This document shows positions 1 to 5,932 of a stretch of DNA of 7,146 nt, one piece after another. Both the position numbers and the translations under genes were made by a program. How positions within the stretch are numbered: the stretch's first letter is position 1; each line of letters starts with the position of its first letter. This DNA is from JBGOUJ01 sp041477005 (GTDB lineage Bacteria > Acidobacteriota > Terriglobia > Bryobacterales > JACQDG01), in contig JBGOUJ010000409.1 in assembly GCA_041477005.1 (NCBI GenBank), positions 1-7,146 of the forward strand, given 5' to 3'. The notes under the pieces are model-generated. The model searched no databases. It saw nothing but the letters and a program-made list of their open reading frames with translations, and was not told where the DNA came from.

Positions 1-585
1 AAGCCCGTGTTCATCGACAAGCCGCTGGCCGCGACCTGGGCCGACGCCCAGGAGATCGCGCGGCTGGCGCGGGCGGCGCACGTGCCATGGTTTTCGAGCT
101 CCAGCCTGCGGTACAGCTCGATCGTGACGGACCTGAAGGCCCCCAACATAATGGGCGCCTACGCCTGGGGACCGGCCTCGCTCGAGCCTCACCACCAACT
201 GGAGCTTTCCTGGTACGGCATTCACACCGTCGAGATGCTCTACGCGCTCATGGGAACCGGCTGCGAGACGGTCAGCAACACTTCCACCCCGGAGGCCGAC
301 GTGGTGGTCGGACGCTGGAAAGACGGCCGCATCGGCATGATTCGCGGGGGGCGGGGCAAAGGATCTTCCGCGTACGGCGCCGTCGTCAATGGGCCGGAAG
401 GCGTGAGGGAATCCAAGCCCGACAAGGAAACTTTCTACAACAAACTGCTGGTGGAGATCGTGAAGTTCTTCCAGACCGGCGCGCCGCCGGTGCCAAATGA
501 GGAAACCCTCGAACTCATGGCCTTTATGGACGCCGCCCAGCGCAGCAAGGATGCGGGTGGCGCGCCGACGAAGCTGAGTCGCTAG
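1..585 (+). CDS. Gfo/Idh/MocA-family oxidoreductase, C-terminal part (5' end outside window)
   Basis: The frame is open from the first base and ends at TAG 583-585, leaving 194 residues of a family that usually has about 340-440. What remains starts at the end of the NAD(P)-binding Rossmann domain. The lysine-proline motif that closes it (EKP in most members) reads DKP at residues 6-8. The C-terminal alpha/beta domain follows. Its family helix normally carries D-x-G-x-H; here it reads YGIH with His75 and a Tyr in place of the Asp. The C-terminal helix with FYNKLLVEIVKFF and the PNEETLELMAFMDAA segment is typical of the family. Members oxidise or reduce a sugar hydroxyl with NAD(P). The substrate cannot be read from the sequence. 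The gene converges with the minus-strand gene run, in which two further families of the 3-keto-glycoside pathway occur, so a glycoside 3-dehydrogenase role is a reasonable inference. Confidence 0.9.
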   Translation, partial: KPVFIDKPLAATWADAQEIARLARAAHVPWFSSSSLRYSSIVTDLKAPNIMGAYAWGPASLEPHHQLELSWYGIHTVEMLYALMGTGCETVSNTSTPEADVVVGRWKDGRIGMIRGGRGKGSSAYGAVVNGPEGVRESKPDKETFYNKLLVEIVKFFQTGAPPVPNEETLELMAFMDAAQRSKDAGGAPTKLSR

Positions 586-706
586 CGCCTATCGCGGCTC
601 CGGGTGCCGAAAGCATACGATCCTGCCCGGAAATTGGCGCGTGATGACGTCGAGCAATGCGTGGGCGAGGCCCTGGCCACGGTGAGGCGCCTCGACGATC
701 ACTGGC

Positions 707-2146
707 CTACGGACTTCGTTTGTAGACCTTCTGGAATAATTCATCCGCGAGAGCTCTGTCATGTGATCTTAGTACTTGGTACTGACGCAGCGCCGCGATC
801 CGATCGCCAACAGAAATATAAAGTAATCCGAGACGAAAAGACGCGCGTACGTTGGATGGATCCAGTTCTGTGACTCGCTTATAGGCTGAAATTGCGTCCG
901 TAGTGCGCTTGACGCTTTCGTAGTATTGCCCGAGGGCAAGACTCGCCTGCGCGTAATCCGGTCTCAAAGCCAAAGCCTGATGGAACTCGTCTATGGCCTC
1001 TGCCGTGCGCCCTAGGTCCATATAGGCGACGCCCAGGTTGAAGTGTGCTCTGGCGTAACCTGGTCTTAGTTTTACGGCCTTCTGCCAAGCCTCTATTGCC
1101 AAACTGACCTCGCCTGCTGAGTGGTAGGTCCAGCCAAGATTGTTGTATGCTTCGACGTAGTCGTTCTTGAGTTCAATGGCAAACAGATAAGCTTCGCGTT
1201 CTTCGGTCATACGATGCAGGCGCCCGTACGCGACCCCCAGGTTATAGTGCGCTTCCGGATCGTCCGGTCGCAGCGCCACGACCGTCTTGTACGCCTCAAG
1301 AGCAGACTCCAACATGCCGAGTTTACTCTTGCAGTGCCCCAAAGAGTACCATGCTTCGGGATCTTCGGGTCTTCGCCTGGTTAGCTCTTCCAGGTAGGGT
1401 AGCGCTTTGGAGTATTGCTCCGATAAAACAAGGTCTCGAATGTTGCGATACTGGTCAGTTTCGGTGTTTGAGTCAGGTTTGGCAACGGCCGAGGCTTCGC
1501 TGGGAGTGTGTGACACGGCCGCGAGCAGGTGCACGATACGTGAGGCCGGCATGGCGAAGTTTAGATTTTGACCACGCTCGTAGTGGAAAGTCGCTACGCC
1601 CACAACTTCTCCTCGAAGATTCACCACGGGACTGCCACTAGAGCCCGGGGAGATAGGAGCACTGATCTGCAGAACTGCGCCATAACCTGGGAGATCCCGC
1701 AACGACGATACGATGCCGTCCGTCACTGTCTGCTCCAGCCCGAGTGGGCTGCCGATAACCAGTATCCGCTCGCCCACTTCGGGAGGCGAGCCTGCGAGCG
1801 GCAGAGATCGTACTGGTGCGCCGGCGGCCTTGACCCGAACGAGGACTAAGTCTGCGAATCGGTCCCGCGCCACGATGGCGTCCACCGGATATGACTTTCC
1901 GTCGACCGTCCTAACAACGGCGTTCACTACGGCCTCCAGGACGTGCTGGTTCGTCACGACGTATCCCTCTGACCCGACAAAGAATCCTGTGCCTGAGTGC
2001 TTCGGCTTACCCTGGTCGTCGACAATAACAACGGTGACCACTGCAGATCGCGAGTCTCGAACAAGCAGCGGAAGCTCTCTTTGCGCGGTCAGAGGGAGAA
2101 CCAGTAGAACTACGACGAGGGCTTTCTCTATGTTCATTGTCCCCAT
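707..2146 (-). CDS. Exported trypsin-like (HtrA/S1C-type) serine protease with C-terminal TPR repeats
   Basis: This is a 479-residue protein. Residues 4-21 form a Sec-type signal peptide (Lys8, then a run of Val/Leu), predicting a periplasmic or envelope location. The protease domain covers about 30-210 and has all three catalytic residues in HtrA-like context: His68 in TNQHV, Asp99 in FADLVLV and Ser170 in PGSSGSPV. There is no PDZ domain. Instead, a linker at about 211-228 leads into about seven TPR units with a regular 34-residue period (repeats near 229, 263, 297, 331, 365, 399 and a partial one at 433). TPRs normally bind other proteins, so they may choose the substrate or anchor the protease. 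Two starts are possible: ATG 2146 and ATG 2137 (residue 4). A -10-like box overlaps the first, so the second may be the true start. The gene follows the SIR2-like gene after 99 bases. The TPR part is locally AT-richer than the neighbours. Confidence 0.9.
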   Translation of the reverse strand: MGTMNIEKALVVVLLVLPLTAQRELPLLVRDSRSAVVTVVIVDDQGKPKHSGTGFFVGSEGYVVTNQHVLEAVVNAVVRTVDGKSYPVDAIVARDRFADLVLVRVKAAGAPVRSLPLAGSPPEVGERILVIGSPLGLEQTVTDGIVSSLRDLPGYGAVLQISAPISPGSSGSPVVNLRGEVVGVATFHYERGQNLNFAMPASRIVHLLAAVSHTPSEASAVAKPDSNTETDQYRNIRDLVLSEQYSKALPYLEELTRRRPEDPEAWYSLGHCKSKLGMLESALEAYKTVVALRPDDPEAHYNLGVAYGRLHRMTEEREAYLFAIELKNDYVEAYNNLGWTYHSAGEVSLAIEAWQKAVKLRPGYARAHFNLGVAYMDLGRTAEAIDEFHQALALRPDYAQASLALGQYYESVKRTTDAISAYKRVTELDPSNVRASFRLGLLYISVGDRIAALRQYQVLRSHDRALADELFQKVYKRSP

Positions 2147-2150
2147 TCTA
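2145..2150 (-). promoter_or_regulatory. Possible -10 box for the protease gene (leaderless start)
   Basis: The minus strand reads TAGAAT from 2150 to 2145, five of six matches to TATAAT. Seven bases separate it from ATG 2137, so transcription would start at or next to that codon and give a leaderless mRNA. No convincing -35 box is seen at the usual distance. If the box is real, the protease starts at 2137 rather than 2146, and the gene can be expressed independently of the SIR2-like gene. Confidence 0.3.
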
Positions 2151-2160
2151 CACCCGGCAT

Positions 2161-2229
2161 ACCGAAAAGGCGACGAACAGCCGCTTCGGTGCGGCCTGTG
2201 TTTACCGATTCGCCTTGCGGCGGCTCGGT
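2161..2229 (-). other. Two tandem, similarly built RNA hairpins between the SIR2-like and protease genes
   Basis: Read on the minus strand, the first hairpin (2229-2204) has the stem ACCGA/TCGGT, a 2x2 internal loop (GC/AA), the stem CGCC/GGCG and the tetraloop GCAA. The second (2190-2161) has ACCGAA/TTCGGT, a 2x2 internal loop (GC/TT), GGC/GCC and an eight-base loop. Both share the ACCGA-GC start and the same architecture. GCAA is a GNRA tetraloop only on the minus strand, the direction in which the flanking genes are transcribed. A competing hairpin, GCCGC/GCGGC with the loop ACCGAA (2195-2180), would use bases of the second hairpin. Neither hairpin is followed by a U-tract, so they do not look like ordinary intrinsic terminators. 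They could be a processing, stability or attenuation element; the role is not known. Confidence 0.45.
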
Positions 2230-2245
2230 TAGGCCGGCCACGGCT

Positions 2246-2962
2246 CTATGATTCGTCACTCAGCATACCAAGGTCCCGCAGTTGCGGCAGTCCATGGCCG
2301 AGCCACTCGGCGAAGCCACTCGATACGCGGACGACCGCGGTACCGGGCAGCTTCGACCTGATGTTCGCGCAGACGGTGTCCAGCGCGGATTTGTTAGGGT
2401 TAACGACGAGCCACCGCGAGGACTCAACTGGCAGGGGTGCATTCCCCAGCGCCGTCAGCAAAGAGTTATCCGTTGCGCACTCGAACGACATGCCCACGAC
2501 CACGAAGGAGTTTGACCAAGCCATGGCCGTAAAGCTGAGATTGGACTCGAGCTTCGCTATTCGAGCGGCAGTGGGGTCCGACTCGAGCAAGAAACAGCTT
2601 CGACGTGAATTGTCAGGTAGGTCTTCGACTGTGCCGTTTAGGTGGAACACATGCGTGGACTCAAGCCATGGCGGGCAGTCTGTGGGACATGCTCTGTTGA
2701 CCTCACGCTGAAGAAGGTGATCCCAGTTTGTCGTCACAAGCCGATGGCGCCAACCCGGAGCGGTTCTGCGGCCCAACACGGCTAACAACTTGCGGTAGGG
2801 GCTCGTATCCACAGAAGGGCTGTCCATTTCTGCGAGTAGCGTCTTCCGGATCTGCGCGATGAGCCCGTCACGTGAAAGTGATGCCCACGCCCCTGGCACT
2901 GTCCACCCCAAACCACATGCCACCGAAGCGCCGCGCCCAAACAGCCAGATCAGCGTCTCCAT
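2246..2962 (-). CDS. Stand-alone SIR2-like NAD-binding protein
   Basis: This 238-residue protein consists of a single SIR2-like Rossmann domain. The motifs appear in family order: the glycine-rich NAD loop GRGAS at 9-13 (usually GAGxS), followed by the GLGWTVP segment at 17-23; TTNWD at 77-81 with Asn79 and Asp81; FHLNG at 106-110 with the catalytic-position His107; VVGMSFE at 155-161; and WLVVNPN at 184-190. There is no CxxC...CxxC zinc ribbon as in deacylase sirtuins, which groups it with SIR2-like NAD hydrolases rather than lysine deacetylases. No signal peptide or membrane segment is seen, so it should be cytoplasmic. The start is ATG 2962; the frame stays open upstream to 3028 without another ATG or GTG, and no clear Shine-Dalgarno is visible. 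It follows the DUF1080 gene after 63 bases and precedes the protease-TPR gene. A role in defence or NAD depletion is inferred from the family only; no partner was recognised. Confidence 0.82.
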   Translation of the reverse strand: METLIWLFGRGASVACGLGWTVPGAWASLSRDGLIAQIRKTLLAEMDSPSVDTSPYRKLLAVLGRRTAPGWRHRLVTTNWDHLLQREVNRACPTDCPPWLESTHVFHLNGTVEDLPDNSRRSCFLLESDPTAARIAKLESNLSFTAMAWSNSFVVVGMSFECATDNSLLTALGNAPLPVESSRWLVVNPNKSALDTVCANIRSKLPGTAVVRVSSGFAEWLGHGLPQLRDLGMLSDES

Positions 2963-2967
2963 GTCAG

Positions 2968-3025
2968 TGGACCCATTGCGCTCGACGCGATGCCTAACGG
3001 CGTGGGCGCTCAGGCACCCGGTCCA
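2968..3025 (-). repeat. Nested inverted repeats filling the gap between the DUF1080 and SIR2-like genes
   Basis: An outer pair, TGGACC (2968-2973) and GGTCCA (3020-3025), encloses an inner pair, 2991-2997 with 3010-3016. Read as minus-strand RNA, the inner stem is TGCCTGA/TTAGGCA, seven pairs with one G-U. That pair is possible only on the minus strand; on the plus strand it is an A-C mismatch. The structure starts directly after the DUF1080 stop codon and ends six bases before the SIR2-like start. It could separate expression of the two genes or sequester the start region. No U-tract follows, so it is not a standard terminator. Confidence 0.35.
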
Positions 3026-3772
3026 TCACCTCTTCCGAACATAGATGTGCCGGAACGCCACCGGACCATGGTCCCCCTGCAACATCAGCGGCCCGGTCGG
3101 GGCTTCCGCGTGGTCCATCGAAGCCCGCGTCGGCCCCTCCACTTCCACGTTCTCATGAATGGTCACGCCGTTGTGGACCACCTTCTCAAACCGCGCTTTC
3201 TCAATCTTCCTCCCTTGACCGTCAAACCGCGGCGCGCGGAACCAAACCTGGAAGCTCTGCCACTCGCCGGGCGCCCGGCTGGCGTTCACGCGCGGCACGG
3301 CCCCGCCGACCGACTGGTTGTTGATATACCGGGCGTAGATCCCGCCGTTATCGTTGTACGCCAGCTCCTTCTTCCCGAAGCTGTCGAAGATCTGGATCTC
3401 GTACAGCCCCTGGAAGTAGACGCCGGAGTTCGATCCCTGCGAGACCATGAACTCGATGTAAGCCTCGAGATCGCCGTAGATATCCGTAGTGACCAAGTTC
3501 ACGGTCTTCCCCATCTTACCGTTCACCAGGATGCCTTTCCCTCCGCCCGGTAGCGGCGTGATGGCGAACAGCTTGGGGTTGGCCGGGTCCATTGCGATGC
3601 TCCGGGCCATCGTCCAGTCATTCGGCTTGGCCGGGTCGAGCAGGCGCCACCCGTTCAGGTCCAGGTAGAGCAGGGACTTCCATCCCTGGGACGGGTCGAA
3701 CTTCATCTCGGCCGCGGGGAGAGCCACGCACGCGACAAGAAACAACACGGCAAACCACGCGTCCTTACGCAT
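3026..3772 (-). CDS. DUF1080 / 3-keto-disaccharide hydrolase-domain protein, exported
   Basis: This is a 248-residue protein with one DUF1080 domain (Pfam 3-keto-disaccharide hydrolase), a jelly-roll fold related to concanavalin-type lectins. Visible family segments are LYLDLNGW near the N-terminus, the central YGDLEAYIEFMV and SGVYFQGLYEIQIFDSFG strands, NGGIY, PGEWQSFQVWFRAPRFD, and the closing PTGPLMLQGDHGPVAFRHIYVR. Characterised relatives cleave 3-keto-glycosides. I chose ATG 3772, which overlaps the upstream stop in ATGCGTAA (8 bases) and gives a clean signal peptide (MRKDAW, then a hydrophobic run ending PAA-E). An in-frame ATG at 3793 would add seven residues. LVAC at residues 12-15 also fits a lipobox, so it may be a lipoprotein; the two options cannot be separated by eye. 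It lies third in the operon behind the isomerase-like gene, to which it is translationally coupled. Confidence 0.9.
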   Translation of the reverse strand: MRKDAWFAVLFLVACVALPAAEMKFDPSQGWKSLLYLDLNGWRLLDPAKPNDWTMARSIAMDPANPKLFAITPLPGGGKGILVNGKMGKTVNLVTTDIYGDLEAYIEFMVSQGSNSGVYFQGLYEIQIFDSFGKKELAYNDNGGIYARYINNQSVGGAVPRVNASRAPGEWQSFQVWFRAPRFDGQGRKIEKARFEKVVHNGVTIHENVEVEGPTRASMDHAEAPTGPLMLQGDHGPVAFRHIYVRKR

Positions 3773-4718
3773 AGATCGGGTCCAGTTTTTCACGGACGTA
3801 CTTCATGCACCGGCCGAAGCTGTCGCGGGCGCTCACCCGCACGTAATCGAGGTCCACACAGATCCAGCCCTTGAACTTCCGCCGCTTCAGGGTGCGCGTA
3901 AGCCGGGGGAAGTCGATCTCGCCGTCCCCCAGATCGTAGAGGCTGTTCATGAAGGTCGCGCCCGAGGAGTGCGCTTTGAGCGTCCGGCCGCTCAGCAGGA
4001 CGACGTCCTTCTCGGCCGGCGTATTCTTGGCGTCCTTGTAGTCCATGAAGATCAGCCGGTCCGCGTACTTCTCGAACAGCTCCACCACGTTGCATCCGGC
4101 CAGGTGCAGGTGGGCCGTATCGGGAGCGAAATGGAAGCGCTTGGGGTCGACCACTTTCAGGAAGTACTCGACCTCGTCCTGGCCCTCCACGAGCTGGTCC
4201 AGGTGGTTGTGCAGCCCGGCGCGGAAGCCATATTCTTTGGCCACGTCGCCCAGGTGGTTGTAAAACTCGCAGGCGATGCGGATGTGCTCCGGCGCCAGAA
4301 CCTTGGGGACCCGCGACGGCGAGAACACCACCAGCTCGGTCGCCCCGAATTCTTTCAGGAATTCCATGGCCGCGCGCGCGCTCTTTTCCATCTGCTCGTG
4401 CTTGGTCCGGTCGTCGGCCGGACCCCCGTAGGAGATGGTCGCGATCCGCAGCCCGCGCTTGTCCAGCTCCTTCTGAGCCACCGGAATCGTCAGGTCGTAT
4501 TGCGTGAGGCAGCCGGGGAAACCGGTCATGCGGATGCCCGTGAAGCCGGTGTCCTTCATTACGTCGAGGATCTCGGTGAACGGGACCCGGGGTACAGCGC
4601 CTCCCCAGAGGCCGAGGCTCAAGGCCCAGGAGATGTTCTTGCCGGCGCCCTCGGCGGGAGTCCGGAAGGCGGCCAGGGTTCCAGCCAGTGCAGTCAGAAA
4701 TTCGCGTCGTTGTAACAC
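3765..4718 (-). CDS. Sugar phosphate isomerase/epimerase-like TIM-barrel protein, Tat-exported
   Basis: This is a 317-residue protein of the xylose-isomerase-like TIM-barrel superfamily (AP endonuclease 2 / IolE-like). The start is GTG 4718, preceded by GGAGGAG five bases upstream. An ATG at 4751 would add eleven residues and bury the Tat signal. With the GTG start the protein opens MLQRREFLTALAG, a twin-arginine signal placing it outside the cytoplasm. Candidate metal-site residues in this numbering are Glu128 (in TELVVF), His170 and His172 in LHNH, Asp200 in APDTAH with His203 and His205, and Asp226 in MDYKD. The last barrel strand reads WICVDLDY, with Asp where Glu is common. Members isomerise, epimerise or hydrate sugars; beside a DUF1080 gene, a 3-keto-2-hydroxyglucal hydratase or epimerase role is the likeliest guess. 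One base separates it from the amidohydrolase stop, and it overlaps the DUF1080 gene by 8 bases. Confidence 0.9.
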   Translation of the reverse strand: MLQRREFLTALAGTLAAFRTPAEGAGKNISWALSLGLWGGAVPRVPFTEILDVMKDTGFTGIRMTGFPGCLTQYDLTIPVAQKELDKRGLRIATISYGGPADDRTKHEQMEKSARAAMEFLKEFGATELVVFSPSRVPKVLAPEHIRIACEFYNHLGDVAKEYGFRAGLHNHLDQLVEGQDEVEYFLKVVDPKRFHFAPDTAHLHLAGCNVVELFEKYADRLIFMDYKDAKNTPAEKDVVLLSGRTLKAHSSGATFMNSLYDLGDGEIDFPRLTRTLKRRKFKGWICVDLDYVRVSARDSFGRCMKYVREKLDPIYA

Positions 4719-4719
4719 G

Positions 4720-5643
4720 TCAGCTCCTCCATTTCCAGATAGTGGCCGCATTGCGGCCCAGGATCCACTCCTTGTCGCGGTCGGCGAAGAACGGGATGTC
4801 TTCGCGAATCAGGCGCAGCTCGTCGGCCAGGGGAATGCGTCGCGTCGCCCCCACCATGCCCGTCCCGAACAGCAGCCGCCGCGGGCCGAACTTGTCATAG
4901 ACCATCCGCCCGAACGGCTGCACGTCCTTGTATGGATATTGCTTAGTCTTAGACGCGGTGTAAAGCTCGGTGAACTTCACCCACACATTCGGGTAGCGGG
5001 CAAGCTTCAGAAGGTAGTCGTTCTCCACCCAAGGGGCGCTGGGCAGAATGTCCGGCCGGCCCAGGTGGTCGACGACGATCTTCACTTCGGGATACCGGCG
5101 CGCCATGTCTTCGAGCTGCGCCAGTTGCCCCGGAGCGAGGAACACGTTGAAGACGGCCCCCAGCTCCTGCGCCTTCTTCCACAGTGGGTAACTGTAAGGG
5201 GCATTGAGCCACTGGTCGTTGGGATGCCGGTTGGGCGGGTGGTAGATGGGGCTCAGGCGCATGCCGGCCAGTCCGTTCTGCTTGATCTCGCGCTCCAGGA
5301 CCGCCGCGTTGTTCGGGTCGTGCGGGTCGCTCAGCCCGTGGCCGACGAAGAGCTTCGGGAAACGGCGGACGCAATCGGCGATGTAGCGATTGTCCCAGCC
5401 GCCGGACCGCTCCTGGACCAGGACCGTGAGATCGACGTTGTTCTGCTTCATCTCCTCGAGATAGATCTCGACGCTCCCTTCTTGCTGCGGCGGCCGGTAG
5501 TCCGGCTCGGGCGGCTGGAACGGGTAGCGGGCCGTATCCATCGACCAGACGTGCATGTGCGTATCGATGACCGGAGGCCGGGCGGCAGCCGCCGGCGTGG
5601 CCACGGCAGCCAGAAGGAATTCACGGCGCGACAGGCGCTTCAT
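4720..5643 (-). CDS. Amidohydrolase-2-family metal-dependent hydrolase, Tat-exported
   Basis: This is a 307-residue protein of the amidohydrolase_2 family (TIM-barrel hydrolases, lactonases and decarboxylases), a normal length for the family. It begins with a Tat signal (SRREFLLAAVA at residues 5-15). The metal motif HxH lies in IDTHMHVW (His29, His31), and a further candidate ligand His lies in the VVDHLGRP strand. The C-terminal strand, which in most members reads GSD or GTD with a metal-binding or catalytic Asp, here reads Gly260-Thr261-Gly262. The ending ILGRNAATIWKW is family-typical (GxNAxxLw). Sugar lactones are a plausible substrate in this context, by inference only. It is the first gene of the operon: ATG 5643 lies just downstream of a promoter-like sequence, an in-frame TGA at 5652-5650 excludes a longer form, and the next gene starts one base after its stop. 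Confidence 0.9.
   Translation of the reverse strand: MKRLSRREFLLAAVATPAAAARPPVIDTHMHVWSMDTARYPFQPPEPDYRPPQQEGSVEIYLEEMKQNNVDLTVLVQERSGGWDNRYIADCVRRFPKLFVGHGLSDPHDPNNAAVLEREIKQNGLAGMRLSPIYHPPNRHPNDQWLNAPYSYPLWKKAQELGAVFNVFLAPGQLAQLEDMARRYPEVKIVVDHLGRPDILPSAPWVENDYLLKLARYPNVWVKFTELYTASKTKQYPYKDVQPFGRMVYDKFGPRRLLFGTGMVGATRRIPLADELRLIREDIPFFADRDKEWILGRNAATIWKWRS
4724..4730 (-). promoter_or_regulatory. Ribosome binding site GGAGGAG that fixes the GTG start of the TIM-barrel gene
   Basis: The minus strand reads GGAGGAG, then five bases (CTGAC), then GTG at 4718. It lies within the last codons of the amidohydrolase gene, so the two genes are translationally linked. It is the strongest Shine-Dalgarno on the minus strand of this window and decides the start against the longer ATG version. 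Confidence 0.8.
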
Positions 5644-5651
5644 GCAGGGTC

Positions 5652-5680
5652 ATTATCACAGAAACCAGCTCCTGCAACAA
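5652..5680 (-). promoter_or_regulatory. Sigma70-like promoter for the amidohydrolase operon, near-leaderless
   Basis: On the minus strand, TTGTTG (5680-5675) and GATAAT (5657-5652) are separated by exactly 17 bases, and the -10 carries the TGn extension (TGTGATAAT). The -35 matches only three of six positions, but an extended -10 compensates for this. The start of transcription would fall around 5645, one or two bases before ATG 5643, so the first gene would have almost no leader. This agrees with the lack of a Shine-Dalgarno at that start. Confidence 0.5.
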
Positions 5681-5833
5681 AGGTCGGCGCGATGTCCTTA
5701 CCCCCAAGGCCCCCGGCGGACTGGCCGGCCATCTGGAGAAGAAGTTGTTCAAAGAAACGCAGGCTCTGCCCCTGGGCCCGCTACGTACCATTGTTTTGGA
5801 GCACCTGGAACGATGCCGCACGGAAAAATGTGG

Positions 5834-5861
5834 TTGCAACCGAGCCGGGCGGGTGTATACT
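5834..5861 (+). promoter_or_regulatory. Sigma70-like promoter for the secreted-protein gene, with palindrome over the -35
   Basis: TTGCAA (5834-5839) and TATACT (5856-5861) are 16 bases apart. They match the -35 at four and the -10 at five of six positions. Transcription would start near 5868, giving a leader of about 70 bases before ATG 5938. The perfect 10-base palindrome GGTTGCAACC (5832-5841) covers the -35 and could be a small operator. The rest of the 294-base divergent region 5644-5937 holds no convincing gene. Confidence 0.45.
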
Positions 5862-5923
5862 GCGGACCCGGACGCCAAAATGGAAATTCCGGATCAAACA
5901 CCTGCTGGAAACTACTCTTCCTT

Positions 5924-5932
5924 GGGAGGGGA
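5924..5932 (+). promoter_or_regulatory. Ribosome binding site fixing ATG 5938
   Basis: The purine run GGGAGGGGA contains GGAGG at 5925-5929, eight bases before ATG 5938. This supports a start there and argues against reading the long open frame that continues upstream across the amidohydrolase gene on the opposite strand. Confidence 0.75.

Noticed and set aside
666..694. Hairpin CGAGGC/GCCTCG, including the palindrome GAGGCGCCTC (684-693), as a terminator between the convergent genes.
   Set aside because: It has a long loop, no T-tract on either side and high local G+C. The evidence is too weak to call it.
604..873. Plus-strand open frame of 89 codons starting at GTG after the oxidoreductase gene.
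   Set aside because: It overlaps the 3' end of the TPR gene in antisense, has no recognisable domain and has no good ribosome site.
1713..2711. Plus-strand open frame of 332 codons.
   Set aside because: It is antisense to the protease and SIR2-like genes. Its translation is Ser/Thr/Arg-rich without any motif, as expected of a shadow frame.
3969..4715. Plus-strand open frame of 248 codons.
   Set aside because: It mirrors the TIM-barrel gene, which has a Tat signal, metal-site residues and a strong ribosome site.
5722..5731. Palindrome TGGCCGGCCA, with a related GGCCGGCC at 2232-2239.
   Set aside because: Such GC-only palindromes are frequent by chance in GC-rich DNA, and the two copies share no further flanking sequence.
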